64,000 nucleotides of DNA from Serratia silvae (GTDB lineage: Bacteria > Pseudomonadota > Gammaproteobacteria > Enterobacterales > Enterobacteriaceae): contig NZ_JAGQDC010000007.1 in NCBI RefSeq assembly GCF_023282985.1, forward strand, positions 62,001-126,000, in the 5' to 3' direction. Shown in pieces: positions 40,257 through 51,054 of the stretch (the stretch's first letter is position 1; each line of letters opens with the position of its first letter). The position numbers and the translations under genes were made by a program. Under the pieces are notes generated by a model. That model did no database searches, was not told the DNA's origin, and was given only the letters and a program-made list of their open reading frames with translations.

Positions 40257-40589
40257 GGTTCCGCCCTCAGAATTTCGCGTTACATTATGCGGAACCGATC
40301 CGGATCAAATATTGAGACAGGTCATTAATAATCAGATTTAACGCAAATCATTAAAGTATGTGATGATTTAATGAGGTAACTACCAACGTTAATTTCAGCC
40401 AGTCAGCATGACTTATGGGCGGTTTGGCTTTCAATTACCTGATTCAGCGTCTATCATGCGCGCTCTTTAATTTTTGATCGGCGCCACTGGCTTTGAGCTT
40501 CAGTACCTGACGGGTCACTCCCGTAAGCTCGCGCAGTCTTTTCCAGCGGCGGTTCTATCTGCACCACCGTACGGGATAGAGACACTAAA
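40257..40589. other. pepT-potA divergent promoter region
   Basis: A -10-like TATCAT lies at 40452-40457 for rightward transcription without a good -35 box, and a small ACGGG/CCCGT hairpin lies near 40508-40522 in the potA leader. No clear FNR site was found for pepT. Confidence 0.35.
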
Positions 40590-41696
40590 ATGACTGAACA
40601 ATCCTCTCTGGTTACACTGAACGCCCTGAGTAAAAGCTTTGACGGCAAAGAGATCATCAGCGATCTCAACCTTGAGATTAACGACGGCGAATTCCTGACC
40701 CTGCTTGGCCCTTCTGGCTGCGGGAAAACTACCGTGCTGCGGCTGATTGCCGGGTTGGAAAATGCCGACCACGGGCAGATCGTGCTCGACGGGCAAGATA
40801 TCACCGCCATTCCGGCCGAGCATCGGCACGTTAATACCGTGTTTCAAAGCTATGCCCTGTTCCCCCATATGACCGTGTTTGAAAATGTCGCCTTTGGCCT
40901 ACGCATGCAGAAAACCCCAGAGGCGGAGTTAACGCCACGCGTGGAGGAAGCCCTACGCATGGTGCAATTGGACGAATTCGCTCAGCGCCGCCCGCATCAG
41001 CTGTCTGGTGGGCAACAGCAACGGGTGGCGATTGCCCGGGCGGTAGTGAATAAACCTAAACTATTACTGCTCGACGAGTCGCTTTCGGCGCTGGATTACA
41101 AGCTGCGCAAGCAGATGCAAAACGAGCTGAAGGCGCTACAGCGCCAGTTAGGCATCACCTTTGTATTCGTCACGCACGATCAGGAAGAGGCGCTGACCAT
41201 GTCCGATCGCATCGTGGTCATGCGCGATGGACGAATCGAACAGGATGGTACTCCTCGGGAAATCTACGAAGAGCCCAAGAACCTGTTTGTCGCCAGCTTT
41301 ATCGGTGAGATCAATATCTTTGATGCAGTCGTACTCCATCGCATCGACCCGCAGCGGGTGCGCGCCCGTGTAGAAGGCCGTGAGTGCGATATCTACGCCG
41401 ATTTGGTGGTCGAGCCAGGGCAATCCCTGAAGGTTCTGCTGCGTCCGGAAGATCTGCGCGTCGAAGAGGTGAACGACAGCGAGCAGATAGATGGCCTGAT
41501 CGGCTACGTGCGCGAACGTAACTATAAAGGCATGACGCTGGAGTCTGTGGTTGAACTGGAAAACGGCAAGACGGTGATGGTCAGCGAGTTCTTCAATGAA
41601 GACGATCCGGACTTTGACCACTCGTTAAACCAGAAGATGGCGATAACCTGGGTTGCAAGCTGGGAGGTGGTGCTGGCCGATGAAGAAATCGCGTAA
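40590..41696 (+). CDS. potA: Spermidine/putrescine ABC transporter ATPase PotA
   Basis: PotA powers the PotABCD spermidine-preferential importer. The 368-residue protein has Walker [14 protein letters not shown], signature [14 protein letters not shown], Walker [13 protein letters not shown] (the E. coli form also has DES) and a C-terminal regulatory TOBE domain. PotB starts inside its last codons (17-base overlap), so the subunits are translationally coupled. Confidence 0.97.
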   Translation: MTEQSSLVTLNALSKSFDGKEIISDLNLEINDGEFLTLLGPSGCGKTTVLRLIAGLENADHGQIVLDGQDITAIPAEHRHVNTVFQSYALFPHMTVFENVAFGLRMQKTPEAELTPRVEEALRMVQLDEFAQRRPHQLSGGQQQRVAIARAVVNKPKLLLLDESLSALDYKLRKQMQNELKALQRQLGITFVFVTHDQEEALTMSDRIVVMRDGRIEQDGTPREIYEEPKNLFVASFIGEINIFDAVVLHRIDPQRVRARVEGRECDIYADLVVEPGQSLKVLLRPEDLRVEEVNDSEQIDGLIGYVRERNYKGMTLESVVELENGKTVMVSEFFNEDDPDFDHSLNQKMAITWVASWEVVLADEEIA

Positions 41697-42540
41697 TCTG
41701 CTGCAAAATCTGGTGATCAGCGGCACCGTTGGCTGGCTGGTGCTATTTGTTTTTCTGCCGAATCTGATGATCATCGGCACCAGTTTCCTCACCCGTGACG
41801 ACGCCAATCTGGTGCAGATGGTGTTCACTCTGGATAATTACACCCGGCTGTTTGATCCCCTGTATGGCCAGGTGATGCTGCACTCGCTGAACATGGCGGC
41901 GATCGCCACCTTGTGCTGCCTGCTGCTGGGTTATCCCTTCGCCTTTATTCTGGCTCGCCTGCCGCAAAGGGTGCGTCCGCTGCTGCTGTTCCTGCTGATA
42001 GTGCCCTTCTGGACCAACTCGCTGATCCGCATCTATGGTCTGAAACTGTTTCTCAGCACCCGCGGCTATCTGAACGAGTTCCTGCTGTGGGTCGGGATCA
42101 TCGATACGCCGTTACGCATTATGTATACCTCTGGTGCCGTGGTGCTGGGGCTGGTCTACATCTTGCTGCCATTTATGGTGATGCCGCTCTACTCCAGCCT
42201 GGAAAAGCTGGATAAATCCTGCCTGGAAGCGGCCCGCGATCTCGGTGCCAGCAAGCTGCAAACCTTTATCCGCATCATCATTCCGCTGACTATGCCAGGC
42301 ATTATCGCCGGTTGCCTGTTGGTGCTGCTGCCCGCCATGGGCCTGTTCTACGTGGCCGACCTGATGGGCGGAGCCAAAAACCTGCTGATCGGTAACGTCA
42401 TCAAGAGCCAGTTCCTCAATATCCGTGACTGGCCATTTGGTGCCGCCACCAGTATTTGCCTGACGCTGGTGATGGGGCTGATGCTGTGGATCTATTACCG
42501 GGCCGCCAAGCTGCTGAACAAAAAGGGGGAGCTGGAATGA
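41680..42540 (+). CDS. potB: Spermidine/putrescine ABC permease PotB
   Basis: PotB is one of two inner-membrane channel subunits. The 286-residue protein has six membrane segments and the permease EAA loop [20 protein letters not shown] near residue 185. The ATG at 41680 opens [11 protein letters not shown]. It overlaps potA by 17 bases and potC by 4 (ATGA). Confidence 0.96.
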   Translation: MKKSRNLLQNLVISGTVGWLVLFVFLPNLMIIGTSFLTRDDANLVQMVFTLDNYTRLFDPLYGQVMLHSLNMAAIATLCCLLLGYPFAFILARLPQRVRPLLLFLLIVPFWTNSLIRIYGLKLFLSTRGYLNEFLLWVGIIDTPLRIMYTSGAVVLGLVYILLPFMVMPLYSSLEKLDKSCLEAARDLGASKLQTFIRIIIPLTMPGIIAGCLLVLLPAMGLFYVADLMGGAKNLLIGNVIKSQFLNIRDWPFGAATSICLTLVMGLMLWIYYRAAKLLNKKGELE

Positions 42541-43313
42541 TCGGACGCTTGTTACGCGGTGGCTTTATGAGCCTGATTTACGCCTATCTCTATATTCCCA
42601 TCGTGATCCTGATCGTTAACTCATTCAACACCGCACGATTTGGCATCAACTGGCGGGGGTTTACCACCCACTGGTACAGCATGTTGATGAACAACGACAG
42701 TCTGTTGCAGGCCGCTGGGCATTCGCTGACTATGGCGGTGCTTTCCGCCAGCTTTGCGACCATGATCGGCTCGTTGGCGGCGGTGGCGTTGTACCGCTAC
42801 CGTTTTCGCGGGAAACCCTTCGTCGGTGGCATGCTGTTTGTGGTGATGATGTCGCCGGATATCGTCATGGCCATCTCACTGCTGGTGCTGTTTATGCTGC
42901 TAGGTGTCTCGTTAGGCTTCTGGTCGCTGTTATTTTCGCATATCACCTTCTGCCTGCCCTTTGTGGTGGTCACCGTCTATGCACGCCTGAAGGGCTTTGA
43001 CGTCAAGATGCTGGAGGCCGCACGCGATCTGGGTGCCAGCGAAATGGTGATCCTGCGCAAAATCATCTTGCCGTTAGCGATGCCTGCCGTCGCCGCCAGT
43101 TGGCTGCTGAGCTTCACGCTGTCGATGGATGATGTCGTGGTTTCTTCGTTCGTGACCGGGCCAAGCTACGAGATTTTGCCATTGAAGATCTATTCGATGG
43201 TGAAGGTCGGCGTTTCGCCTGAGGTCAACGCCTTGGCGACCATTCTGCTGGTGTTATCGCTAGCCCTGGTGCTAACCAGCCAACTGCTGTTGCGCGATCG
43301 GCAAAAACACTGA
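42537..43313 (+). CDS. potC: Spermidine/putrescine ABC permease PotC
   Basis: PotC is the partner channel subunit. The 258-residue protein has six membrane segments and an EAA loop [20 protein letters not shown], matching the one in PotB. The start overlaps the potB stop by four bases. About 118 bases separate it from potD. Confidence 0.96.
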   Translation: MIGRLLRGGFMSLIYAYLYIPIVILIVNSFNTARFGINWRGFTTHWYSMLMNNDSLLQAAGHSLTMAVLSASFATMIGSLAAVALYRYRFRGKPFVGGMLFVVMMSPDIVMAISLLVLFMLLGVSLGFWSLLFSHITFCLPFVVVTVYARLKGFDVKMLEAARDLGASEMVILRKIILPLAMPAVAASWLLSFTLSMDDVVVSSFVTGPSYEILPLKIYSMVKVGVSPEVNALATILLVLSLALVLTSQLLLRDRQKH

Positions 43314-43431
43314 TTTGCCAACGGGATAAGCGTCTTTACCCCACCGGGCACGCCACCTATAATGGCCGCTCTCTGGGGTATGGCGCATCAGGCTATACTG
43401 TAAAAACACTCACTGCTAAAGGATCCGCACC

Positions 43432-44478
43432 ATGAAAAAGTGGTCACATCTGTTCGCAGCCGGGATGATGGCACTGAGCCTTGGCTCGGCAAACGCCGCA
43501 GACGACGGCAAAACGCTCTATTTCTACAACTGGACCGAGTATGTCCCGCCGGGGCTGCTGGAACAGTTCACCAAAGAAACCGGTATCAAGGTGATTTACT
43601 CCACCTATGAATCCAACGAAAGCATGTACGCCAAGCTGAAAACCTACCGGGACGGCGCGTACGATCTGGTGGTGCCCTCCACCTATTTCATCGCCAAGAT
43701 GAGCAAGGAAGGGATGCTGCAAAAAATCGATAAAAGCAAACTCAGCCACTTTAACGATCTCGATCCTAACCTGTTACACAAGCCGTTCGATCCCAACAAC
43801 GATTACTCCATTCCCTATATCTGGGGCGCAACCGCCATTGGCGTCAATACGGATGCCATTGATGCCAACACCGTAACCGCCTGGGCCGATTTGTGGAAAC
43901 CGGAATACAAAGGCCGCGTGCTGCTCACCGACGATGCACGCGAAGTGTTCCAGGTCGCGCTGCGTAAGTTGGGCTATTCAGGCAATACCACCGACCCTAA
44001 ACAGATTGAGGCTGCCTATAACGAGTTGAAGAAGCTCATGCCAAACGTGCTGGCGTTCAACTCCGATAACCCTGGTAATCCGTATATGGAAGGCGAAGTC
44101 GATCTGGGCATGGTGTGGAATGGTTCGGCCTATGTCGCACGCCAGGCTGGTACCCCACTGGAGATCGTCTGGCCGAAAGAAGGCGGCATTTTCTGGATGG
44201 ATAGCCTGGCCATTCCGGCTAACGCCAAAAATGTCGAGGGAGCGTTGAAGCTGATCGACTTCCTGCTTCGCCCGGAGATCGCGGTACAGGTGGCGGAAAC
44301 CATCGGTTACCCCACCCCCAATCTGGCCGCGAGAAAGCTGTTGCCGAAAGAGATCGCCAACGACAAGTCGCTGTATCCGGATGAGGCGGTAATTGAGAAC
44401 GGTGAGTGGCAAAACGATGTGGGCGATACCAGTACGCTGTATGAAACCTACTTTCAGCAGCTAAAAGCCGGGCGCTGA
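43432..44478 (+). CDS. potD: Spermidine/putrescine-binding periplasmic protein PotD
   Basis: PotD captures polyamines in the periplasm for PotABC. The 348-residue precursor has a signal peptide ending NAA (about residue 23) and then LYFYNWTEYVPPGLLEQFTK, the hallmark of the family, with ESNESMYAKLKTY and WNGSAYVARQ further on. AAAGGATCC before the ATG is an acceptable ribosome site. It may carry its own promoter. Confidence 0.97.
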   Translation: MKKWSHLFAAGMMALSLGSANAADDGKTLYFYNWTEYVPPGLLEQFTKETGIKVIYSTYESNESMYAKLKTYRDGAYDLVVPSTYFIAKMSKEGMLQKIDKSKLSHFNDLDPNLLHKPFDPNNDYSIPYIWGATAIGVNTDAIDANTVTAWADLWKPEYKGRVLLTDDAREVFQVALRKLGYSGNTTDPKQIEAAYNELKKLMPNVLAFNSDNPGNPYMEGEVDLGMVWNGSAYVARQAGTPLEIVWPKEGGIFWMDSLAIPANAKNVEGALKLIDFLLRPEIAVQVAETIGYPTPNLAARKLLPKEIANDKSLYPDEAVIENGEWQNDVGDTSTLYETYFQQLKAGR

Positions 44479-44484
44479 CCTAGG

Positions 44485-44512
44485 GAGGGGCAACTATATT
44501 GCCCCTCGCCCT
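44485..44512. terminator. Terminator between potD and cobB
   Basis: AGGGGCAA pairs with TTGCCCCT around a 5-base loop, placed between convergent genes. T-runs are modest. Confidence 0.6.
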
Positions 44513-44518
44513 ATTCGA

Positions 44519-45358
44519 TTAAGGCTTATCCGCCCGCTCGACCTTACCCATCAGGAATTTGTGCACAAAGCGTGGCACCACTTCGCTGGCCGGGCCGTAA
44601 TGCTTCTCTTCGAACTGACTTTCCACCAGGCTCGGCTCCAGGTTCAGCTCCATGGTATAAGCCCCGCCCAACCGTGCCTCGTGCACAAACCCTGCCGCCG
44701 GGTAAACATTGCCGGAGGTGCCAATCGCGATAAAGAAATCGGCCTTGGCCAACGCGGCGTAAATCTCATCCATCCCCAATGGCATTTCACCAAACCACAC
44801 CACGTGGGGCCGCAGAGGCGCTGGGAACTGGCAGCAGTGGCAACGTTCATCCACGCTCAGGTCTCCCAACCATTCCACCACCTGCCCAGAGCTGGTGCAG
44901 CGCACCTTCAGCAGTTCGCCGTGCATATGCAGCACCTGCTTGCTACCGGCCCGCTCGTGCAGATTGTCGATATTCTGCGTGACCAGCAGGAAGTTCTCCT
45001 CCCCCAACCACTGTTCCAAATCGGCCAGCGCACGATGAGCCGCATTAGGGCCGATATCCGTTTGCTGTAGCTGCCGGCGACGCGCATTATAAAACGCCTG
45101 CACCAAGGCAGGATCGCGCTGATAGCCGTCCAAGGTAGCGACATCTTCCACCTTGTGCTCTTCCCACAGCCCATCGGCAGCGCGGAAAGTACGGATGCCG
45201 GACTCGGCAGATACCCCTGCCCCCGTCAGCACCACGACAAACGGCTTTTTCAGCTCTGCCGCCGCCATGGTATCGCGCTGGAATATCCGCGAGCGAAAAC
45301 GCTGATGCCGCACATGCTTACTCTTGCGAAACTGACACAACCGATGGCGAGTGTGCAT
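44519..45358 (-). CDS. cobB: NAD-dependent protein deacylase CobB (sirtuin)
   Basis: CobB removes acetyl and succinyl groups from lysines, using NAD+; in E. coli it activates acetyl-CoA synthetase. The 279-residue form includes the N-terminal basic extension of the long E. coli isoform. Motifs: [32 protein letters not shown], catalytic H in [12 protein letters not shown] and zinc cysteines (C..CHCC). A shorter start at an internal ATG (45268) would give the short isoform. It lies 9 bases after nagK. Confidence 0.96.
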   Translation of the reverse strand: MHTRHRLCQFRKSKHVRHQRFRSRIFQRDTMAAAELKKPFVVVLTGAGVSAESGIRTFRAADGLWEEHKVEDVATLDGYQRDPALVQAFYNARRRQLQQTDIGPNAAHRALADLEQWLGEENFLLVTQNIDNLHERAGSKQVLHMHGELLKVRCTSSGQVVEWLGDLSVDERCHCCQFPAPLRPHVVWFGEMPLGMDEIYAALAKADFFIAIGTSGNVYPAAGFVHEARLGGAYTMELNLEPSLVESQFEEKHYGPASEVVPRFVHKFLMGKVERADKP

Positions 45359-45367
45359 GAACTCTCC

Positions 45368-46285
45368 TTATTTATGACTTTCCACCAAATTGAGGAACGC
45401 TGCCCCACGAACACCGCCAGCATCGCCATAGCGTGCCTTCTCGATGCGCGGCAGTTTGGCAACCCGTAACAAATGGGCAGGCAAACGCTGGGGCAACGCC
45501 TGATAAATTGCGGCAAAATTCGATAAGCCGCCGCCAATCACCACCAGGTGGGGGTCGATGATGGTCAGCAGGTTGCCCAGGCAAATGGCCAGGACATCCA
45601 GAAAACGTTCTACGTGTGCTACGGCCTGTGGCTCACCGACCTGATAATGCGCAATGATTTGCTGCGCTGGCAACTGTTGTTGATAAAAATGCGCGTACAT
45701 CCATTCAAATCCGCGGCCCGAGATGTAATTCTCGATGCAACCGTCATGGCCACAGCCACAGGCAACGCGAGGAATATCACGCCCGAGCACCTCCAATGCA
45801 TCCACCGGCAAGCGGAAATGGCCGAACTCTCCGGTGATAAAGTTACGCCCGGAAACTACTTTACCATTAACGATAAAACCACCGCCAACTCCGGTGCCCA
45901 GGATAATGCCCAGCACCGTCGGGTAATGGCGGAACTCTTCGTCCCAGGCCTCTGATAGCGTGAAGCAGTTGGCGTCGTTATCAACCTTGACCTCGCGGCC
46001 AATCAAGGCGCTCAGATCGCGCGGCAGCGGCTGCCCCATCGCGGCCGGAACGTTGGCAGTAAACAAGGTGCCATCTTCATTTGGCAACCCAGGAATGCCA
46101 ATACCCACCCGCCCTGGCGTGCCACAAACGGCATCAGCCTCATGGGTGAGATCGCGCAATACCGTCAACAGTTGCCGATAGTCGTCACGCGGCGTCGGCA
46201 CTCGCTTTTGCCAGATGCGTTGCAGGTTGGCGTCGAACACCCCAAGTTCAATCTTGGTGCCGCCCATATCGAAACCGTAGTACAT
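45368..46285 (-). CDS. nagK: N-acetyl-D-glucosamine kinase NagK
   Basis: NagK phosphorylates GlcNAc recycled from peptidoglycan. The 305-residue ROK-family protein has the phosphate loop [15 protein letters not shown], catalytic-region [12 protein letters not shown] and LGTGVGGG, and the zinc motif [16 protein letters not shown]. It lies between lolE and cobB on the same strand as in E. coli, probably cotranscribed with both. Confidence 0.96.
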   Translation of the reverse strand: MYYGFDMGGTKIELGVFDANLQRIWQKRVPTPRDDYRQLLTVLRDLTHEADAVCGTPGRVGIGIPGLPNEDGTLFTANVPAAMGQPLPRDLSALIGREVKVDNDANCFTLSEAWDEEFRHYPTVLGIILGTGVGGGFIVNGKVVSGRNFITGEFGHFRLPVDALEVLGRDIPRVACGCGHDGCIENYISGRGFEWMYAHFYQQQLPAQQIIAHYQVGEPQAVAHVERFLDVLAICLGNLLTIIDPHLVVIGGGLSNFAAIYQALPQRLPAHLLRVAKLPRIEKARYGDAGGVRGAAFLNLVESHK

Positions 46286-46337
46286 AACTCGCCCTCAGAG
46301 TAAAAAAATGGGGCGCATTGCTGGCCCCAGGTTTTTA

Positions 46338-47585
46338 TTACTGCCCGCTCAATACGCGGGCCGGATCGATGCGGCTGGCACGCCTGGCCGGATACCAACT
46401 GGCCAGCAGGCTAAGCACGATTGCCGTAGCCAGTACGATCACTACATCTTGCCAGTGCAGCTCGGACGGCAGGAAATCGATAAAGTAGATGTCGCCAGAC
46501 AGGAAAGAGTGGCCCATCAGCTTTTCGATGCCCTTGATGATATTGGTCAGCTGTAGCGAGGCGATCACCCCAACCACTACGCCGCTAAGGCTACCCACCA
46601 GCCCGGCCAGCAGGCCATACCAGACAAAGATAGCGCGGATAAAGCCGTCTTTGGCTCCCAGTGTACGCAGCACGGCAATGTCGCCGCTCTTGTCCTTCAC
46701 CGCCATCACCAGGGTGGAAACGATGTTGAAACAGGCCACACCGATCACCAGCACCATCGCCAGATACATGATGGCGCGGATCATCTGAATGTCGCGATAC
46801 ATAAAGCCGTAGGTGCCAATCCAGCTCTTGATATAGACGGTAGCATCGGCGACTTCCCCGGCGTCACGTACCAGCTTGTTGGCGGCAAACACGTCGTTGA
46901 CCTTGATGGCAATGCCAGTGACACTGTCACTCATATCCAGATATTGCTGGGCATCCGCCAACGGCACCATAGCCAGGCTGTGATCGAGCTGGCCGCTTAG
47001 TTGCAAAATGCCGGTGACATGCAGGCGAATACGCTTCGGCTGCAACAGTTTCATCTCAGGGTCACTGTTGGGGATCATCACAGTGACGTAAGAACCCTGC
47101 TTCACGCCCAGCGCTTCAGCCACGCCCTTACCCAGGATCACCTGCTGCTCGCCACTTTTGAAATTGGTCCAGGCATCACCCTGCACATATTTTGGCAACG
47201 CGCTAAGCTCACTCTCCTGCGCAGGATCGACACCTTTCACCTGCACAGCGCGTAGCTGAGCGCCATTTTCCATCAGCCCGGTAAAGTTGATATAGGGCGC
47301 CGCAGCCAAAATGCCCGGTACCTTTTCGACCCGTTGCAAGATCTCTGGCCAGCCGGTGAACGGTTGTTTGACCGGTTCGATCTCGCCGTGTGGCACCACC
47401 GCCAGAATACGGTTTTGCAATTCACGTTCGAAGCCGTTCATCGCGCTTAGCCCGACGATCAGTACCGCAACGCCCAGCGCGATGCCGATGGTGGAGATCA
47501 CCGAAATCAGCGAAACCATGCCGCCGCGCCGCCGGCCACGGCTGAAGCGCAGCGCCATCAGCAATGAAAGTGGCGAAGCGCTCAT
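46338..47585 (-). CDS. lolE: Lipoprotein-releasing system permease LolE
   Basis: LolE, with LolC and LolD, takes outer-membrane lipoproteins from the inner membrane and hands them to LolA. The 415-residue protein has an N-terminal membrane segment ([20 protein letters not shown]), a large periplasmic domain and three C-terminal segments ending in [18 protein letters not shown]. It overlaps lolD by one base. Confidence 0.97.
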   Translation of the reverse strand: MSASPLSLLMALRFSRGRRRGGMVSLISVISTIGIALGVAVLIVGLSAMNGFERELQNRILAVVPHGEIEPVKQPFTGWPEILQRVEKVPGILAAAPYINFTGLMENGAQLRAVQVKGVDPAQESELSALPKYVQGDAWTNFKSGEQQVILGKGVAEALGVKQGSYVTVMIPNSDPEMKLLQPKRIRLHVTGILQLSGQLDHSLAMVPLADAQQYLDMSDSVTGIAIKVNDVFAANKLVRDAGEVADATVYIKSWIGTYGFMYRDIQMIRAIMYLAMVLVIGVACFNIVSTLVMAVKDKSGDIAVLRTLGAKDGFIRAIFVWYGLLAGLVGSLSGVVVGVIASLQLTNIIKGIEKLMGHSFLSGDIYFIDFLPSELHWQDVVIVLATAIVLSLLASWYPARRASRIDPARVLSGQ

Positions 47586-48289
47586 TACTCGGCCCCCATC
47601 AGGGTCAGCTGTGCCTGTAGATGGCCGTCTGCCATTTCCAACTGGCGGCTCAGGCGTTTAGCAAGTTGGAGATCGTGGGTGACCACCAAAAATGCGGTGC
47701 CCTGGCGTACGTTCAATTCGCCCAGCAGATCGAAGATGCTGTCTGCGGTGCGTTTATCCAGGTTGCCGGTAGGCTCATCCGCCAATACCAGAGAAGGGTT
47801 GTTCACCAACGCACGAGCAATCGCCACGCGCTGACGCTCGCCGCCGGAAAGCTCGGACGGGCGATGTTTGCTACGCTTATCCAACCCCACGGCCGCCAGC
47901 ATCTCCAGCGACTTTTCCTTCGCCAGCGCCGGTTTCATGCCGCCGATCAGCAGCGGCATCGCCGCATTTTCCAGTGCGGTGAAATCCGGTAACAGGTGGT
48001 GAAACTGATAGATAAAGCCGAGCTGGCGGTTGCGCAACTCCGCTTTGGCAGTGGAAGAAAGCTTGTTCAACGACTGCCCTTTGTAGATCACCTCACCGGA
48101 GGTAGGCGAATCCAGCCCCCCCAGTAGGTGCAGCAAAGTACTTTTACCGGAACCCGAGCTGCCGACGATCGCCATCATCTCGCCCGGTTGCATGGCAAAA
48201 CTGACATTGCGCAGCACGTCGGTATGCAGGTTGCCTTCCTGATAGGTTTTACACAGGCGCTCACACTGCAATAAAGGATGGTTACTCAT
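47585..48289 (-). CDS. lolD: Lipoprotein-releasing system ATPase LolD
   Basis: LolD is the ABC ATPase of LolCDE. The 234-residue protein has Walker [19 protein letters not shown], the MacB/LolD-type [15 protein letters not shown] signature and Walker [13 protein letters not shown]. It overlaps lolC by eight bases and lolE by one, so the three genes form one tight operon. Confidence 0.98.
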   Translation of the reverse strand: MSNHPLLQCERLCKTYQEGNLHTDVLRNVSFAMQPGEMMAIVGSSGSGKSTLLHLLGGLDSPTSGEVIYKGQSLNKLSSTAKAELRNRQLGFIYQFHHLLPDFTALENAAMPLLIGGMKPALAKEKSLEMLAAVGLDKRSKHRPSELSGGERQRVAIARALVNNPSLVLADEPTGNLDKRTADSIFDLLGELNVRQGTAFLVVTHDLQLAKRLSRQLEMADGHLQAQLTLMGAE

Positions 48290-49484
48290 AACGTAAAGCC
48301 TCAGCGGGTTGTACGGCGGCAGCGCGCCATGAAGGGTAAAGCGTGGATAACAGCGAGACCGCCATCGCCACTACGGCAATGATCGTCACCTGGATAGGGT
48401 CAACCGCCACCGGCAGAGAAGCCCCGTCGATCAACGCGCCAAGGATTGGCATCAGGTTGTTCAGATTGGTGGCAAGCAGAACGCCTAACAGCGTGCCCAG
48501 CAACGAGCCGATAATCCCGGCGCTGGCCCCCTGCACCATAAACACCGACATGATCTGCCGCCGCGTCAGGCCCAAGGTTTGTAGAATGGCCACTTCACCC
48601 TGCTTCTCCATCACCAACAGGCCCAGCGAGGTAATGATATTGAATGCGGCTACCGCCACGATCAGGCTAAGCAGCAGCCCCATCATGTTTTTCTCCATGC
48701 GCACCGCCTGGAACAGCTCGCCTTTGCGCTCGCGCCAGTCTTTCCACTGGGTGCCTTCCGGCAGCGTTTGCTGGCTTAGGGTGTCCACGGTCAACGGCTG
48801 TTGCAGGAACAGACGCCAGCCGGTGATATTACCCGCCGGGTAACGCATCAGACGTGAGGCATCTTGCTGGTTCGCCAGCAGTTGATAGCCGTCCACTTCG
48901 CTATTGGCGTGGAAGGTGCCAATCACGGTGAACAGACGTTGGCTCGGGATGCGGCCCATCAGGGTGAACTGGCTGGCGCTCGGCACCATCAGACGCAGCC
49001 GATCACCACGCTTGACGCCCAACTGCCCGGCAAGCTGCTCACCGATAATCAGGTTGTACTCGCCCGGTTGCAGCTGTTGCTGTTTAACGTTGACCAGATA
49101 AGGCGTCAGCGGATCGGGCTGTTGGGGGTCAACCCCCAACATGACGCCAACGGCCACGCTGCGAGCGCTTTGCAGCACCACATCGCCGGTAGTCAGCGGG
49201 GAGACTCGGGTGACGCCATGCAGGTTTTGCACGGCAGAGGCTGGCAGCTGTTCAGGGTTGATAGAGCCCTGTTTGCTGGTGATCAGCGCCTGCGGCATGA
49301 GCCCCAGGATGTTGTTTTCGAGATCTTTCTCGAAGCCATTCATCACTGAAAGCACCGTCACCAACGCCATCACCCCCAGCGTAATGCCAATGGTGGATAA
49401 CCAGGAAACAAACCGCCCAAAGCGGTCTGAGGCTCGCCCGCGCATATAACGCAGGCCAATAAATAACGCGACAGGTTGATACAT
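48282..49484 (-). CDS. lolC: Lipoprotein-releasing system permease LolC
   Basis: LolC is the second permease, carrying the LolA-docking site. The 400-residue protein begins [19 protein letters not shown], has a periplasmic domain between residues about 45 and 265, and ends with [20 protein letters not shown]. It is first in the leftward lolCDE operon and diverges from the dehydratase gene. Confidence 0.97.
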   Translation of the reverse strand: MYQPVALFIGLRYMRGRASDRFGRFVSWLSTIGITLGVMALVTVLSVMNGFEKDLENNILGLMPQALITSKQGSINPEQLPASAVQNLHGVTRVSPLTTGDVVLQSARSVAVGVMLGVDPQQPDPLTPYLVNVKQQQLQPGEYNLIIGEQLAGQLGVKRGDRLRLMVPSASQFTLMGRIPSQRLFTVIGTFHANSEVDGYQLLANQQDASRLMRYPAGNITGWRLFLQQPLTVDTLSQQTLPEGTQWKDWRERKGELFQAVRMEKNMMGLLLSLIVAVAAFNIITSLGLLVMEKQGEVAILQTLGLTRRQIMSVFMVQGASAGIIGSLLGTLLGVLLATNLNNLMPILGALIDGASLPVAVDPIQVTIIAVVAMAVSLLSTLYPSWRAAAVQPAEALRYE

Positions 49485-49717
49485 GAAATCCGTTTTGTTG
49501 CCGTAGCTTAAGCAAAGTGATCAAGGATAATAAAGGCTCTACCTGGTTTATGGAACCACCCGGCCGGTTTTATTCATCATGTTTGCACGGCTTTACAGAA
49601 AATGCCGGATTTTGACCTTCCTGATGGCACGGTTGTTCCGCTTAACCGTTTGACAATCCGTTTACAACGGGCAAATTAATAGACTGAACGAATCAATGCC
49701 AACCATATGAGGTAGCC

Positions 49718-50698
49718 ATGACCGTTACGTCCCACAGCATCACCGCCGCCGATATTGCCAAAGCGGCCGAAATCCTGCAAAACCACGCGATCCGCACGCC
49801 GGTAATGACTTCCCGTCAGGCGGATGAGATCGCCGGTGCCCAACTCTTTTTCAAGTGCGAGAACTTCCAGCGTATTGGGGCCTTTAAATTCCGTGGGGCC
49901 TATAACGCCATCAGCCAGCTCACCCCAGCCCAACGTCAGGCCGGAGTGATAGCCTTCTCATCCGGAAACCATGCGCAGGCCATGGCGTTGGCGGCCCGTG
50001 AGCTTGGGGTGAAGGTCACCATCGTAATGCCACATGACGCCCCTGCCGCCAAGCTAGCGGCAACGCGCGGCTATGGAGCTAACGTGGTGATCTACCAGCG
50101 GCAAACCGAAGACCGGGAAGCCATCACCCAACGGTTAGCGGCGGAACACGGCTTAACGATGATCCCACCTTACGATTATCCGCAAGTGATAGCTGGCCAA
50201 GGCACCGCAGCTAAAGAGCTGATCGAAGAAGTTGGCCCGCTGGATATTTTGCTGGTTTGCACCGGCGGCGGCGGGCTGCTCTCCGGCTGCGCCATTGCAG
50301 CACATCACTGGTCGCCCGGTTGCCGGGTATTTGGCGTCGAACCCGAAGCGGGCAACGATGTGCAACAGGCGTTCCGAAGCGGTGAAAAAGTGTGGATACC
50401 GGTACCAAAAACCATTGCCGACGGCGCGCAAACCCAGCAGGTGGGCAATCTCACCTTCCCGATCATTCAACACTATGTGGAAGATATTCTGACGGTGACC
50501 GACCAACAGCTATGCCAGCAAATGCGTTTCTTTATGGAGCGGATGAAGATGGTAGTCGAACCGACCGGTTGCCTGGCTGCTGCGGCGGCGATGAATCAGG
50601 TCATCGATCTACGGGGCAAAAAAGTCGGGGTGATCGTCAGCGGTGGCAACGTGGACGTCGATAAAATCGGCCAGTACCTCGCCATGGCGCAGGATTGA
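49718..50698 (+). CDS. PLP-dependent threo-3-hydroxyaspartate / serine-threonine ammonia-lyase
   Basis: This 326-residue fold-type II PLP enzyme has the lysine K57 in IGAFKFRGA, SSGNHAQA, the phosphate-binding loop GGGGLLSG and SGGNVD near the end. The pattern is that of threo-3-hydroxyaspartate dehydratase / serine racemase rather than the two-domain biosynthetic IlvA, since no ACT domain follows. Substrate choice among hydroxyaspartate, serine and threonine cannot be fixed. It lies between lolC and mfd. Confidence 0.8.
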   Translation: MTVTSHSITAADIAKAAEILQNHAIRTPVMTSRQADEIAGAQLFFKCENFQRIGAFKFRGAYNAISQLTPAQRQAGVIAFSSGNHAQAMALAARELGVKVTIVMPHDAPAAKLAATRGYGANVVIYQRQTEDREAITQRLAAEHGLTMIPPYDYPQVIAGQGTAAKELIEEVGPLDILLVCTGGGGLLSGCAIAAHHWSPGCRVFGVEPEAGNDVQQAFRSGEKVWIPVPKTIADGAQTQQVGNLTFPIIQHYVEDILTVTDQQLCQQMRFFMERMKMVVEPTGCLAAAAAMNQVIDLRGKKVGVIVSGGNVDVDKIGQYLAMAQD

Positions 50699-51054
50699 TT
50701 AAATTACCGCCAACGGGAAGCTTGCTCGCGCTTTTACCGGTGTTAGTTTATACGCCGCTGGGCTAGTATAACCAAGGTATACTCGTCGTCTTTCAAGCTG
50801 CAGCGTTGTTACCTGCACTCTCTCACCCCAGTCACTTACAAAAGTAAGCTCCTGGGGATGAGATAGCTTGGCGCCTAGCTGTGGAATGCCGCGAGCGCAT
50901 GGATGCGCAAGAGCGGCCAACTTGAAATCCATAGGGTATAAGGAATGAGTAATTCTTTGTGACAAGCAAACAGGATTTTGTGGTATTCACGCGTCAAGCG
51001 CCACGGTGAACACCACAAAAACTGTTATTCAATTCATTGATTAAAGATAACTGA
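50699..51054. other. mfd upstream region with a palindromic repeat element
   Basis: Most of the gap is the repeat element at 50778-50940. The remaining 110 bases before mfd hold its likely promoter, which I cannot place. No gene is supported. Confidence 0.5.
50778..50940. repeat. 163-bp palindromic repeat element (MITE-like)
   Basis: Imperfect terminal inverted repeats, TATACTCGTCGTCTTTCAAG at the left and CTTGAAATCCATAGGGTATA at the right, share TATAC..C and TTTCAAG. The middle has its own palindrome, CTTAC-AAAA-GTAAG (50832-50845). The layout resembles the TATAC...TTCAAG intergenic elements common in Yersinia and Serratia. It carries no coding capacity. Confidence 0.65.
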
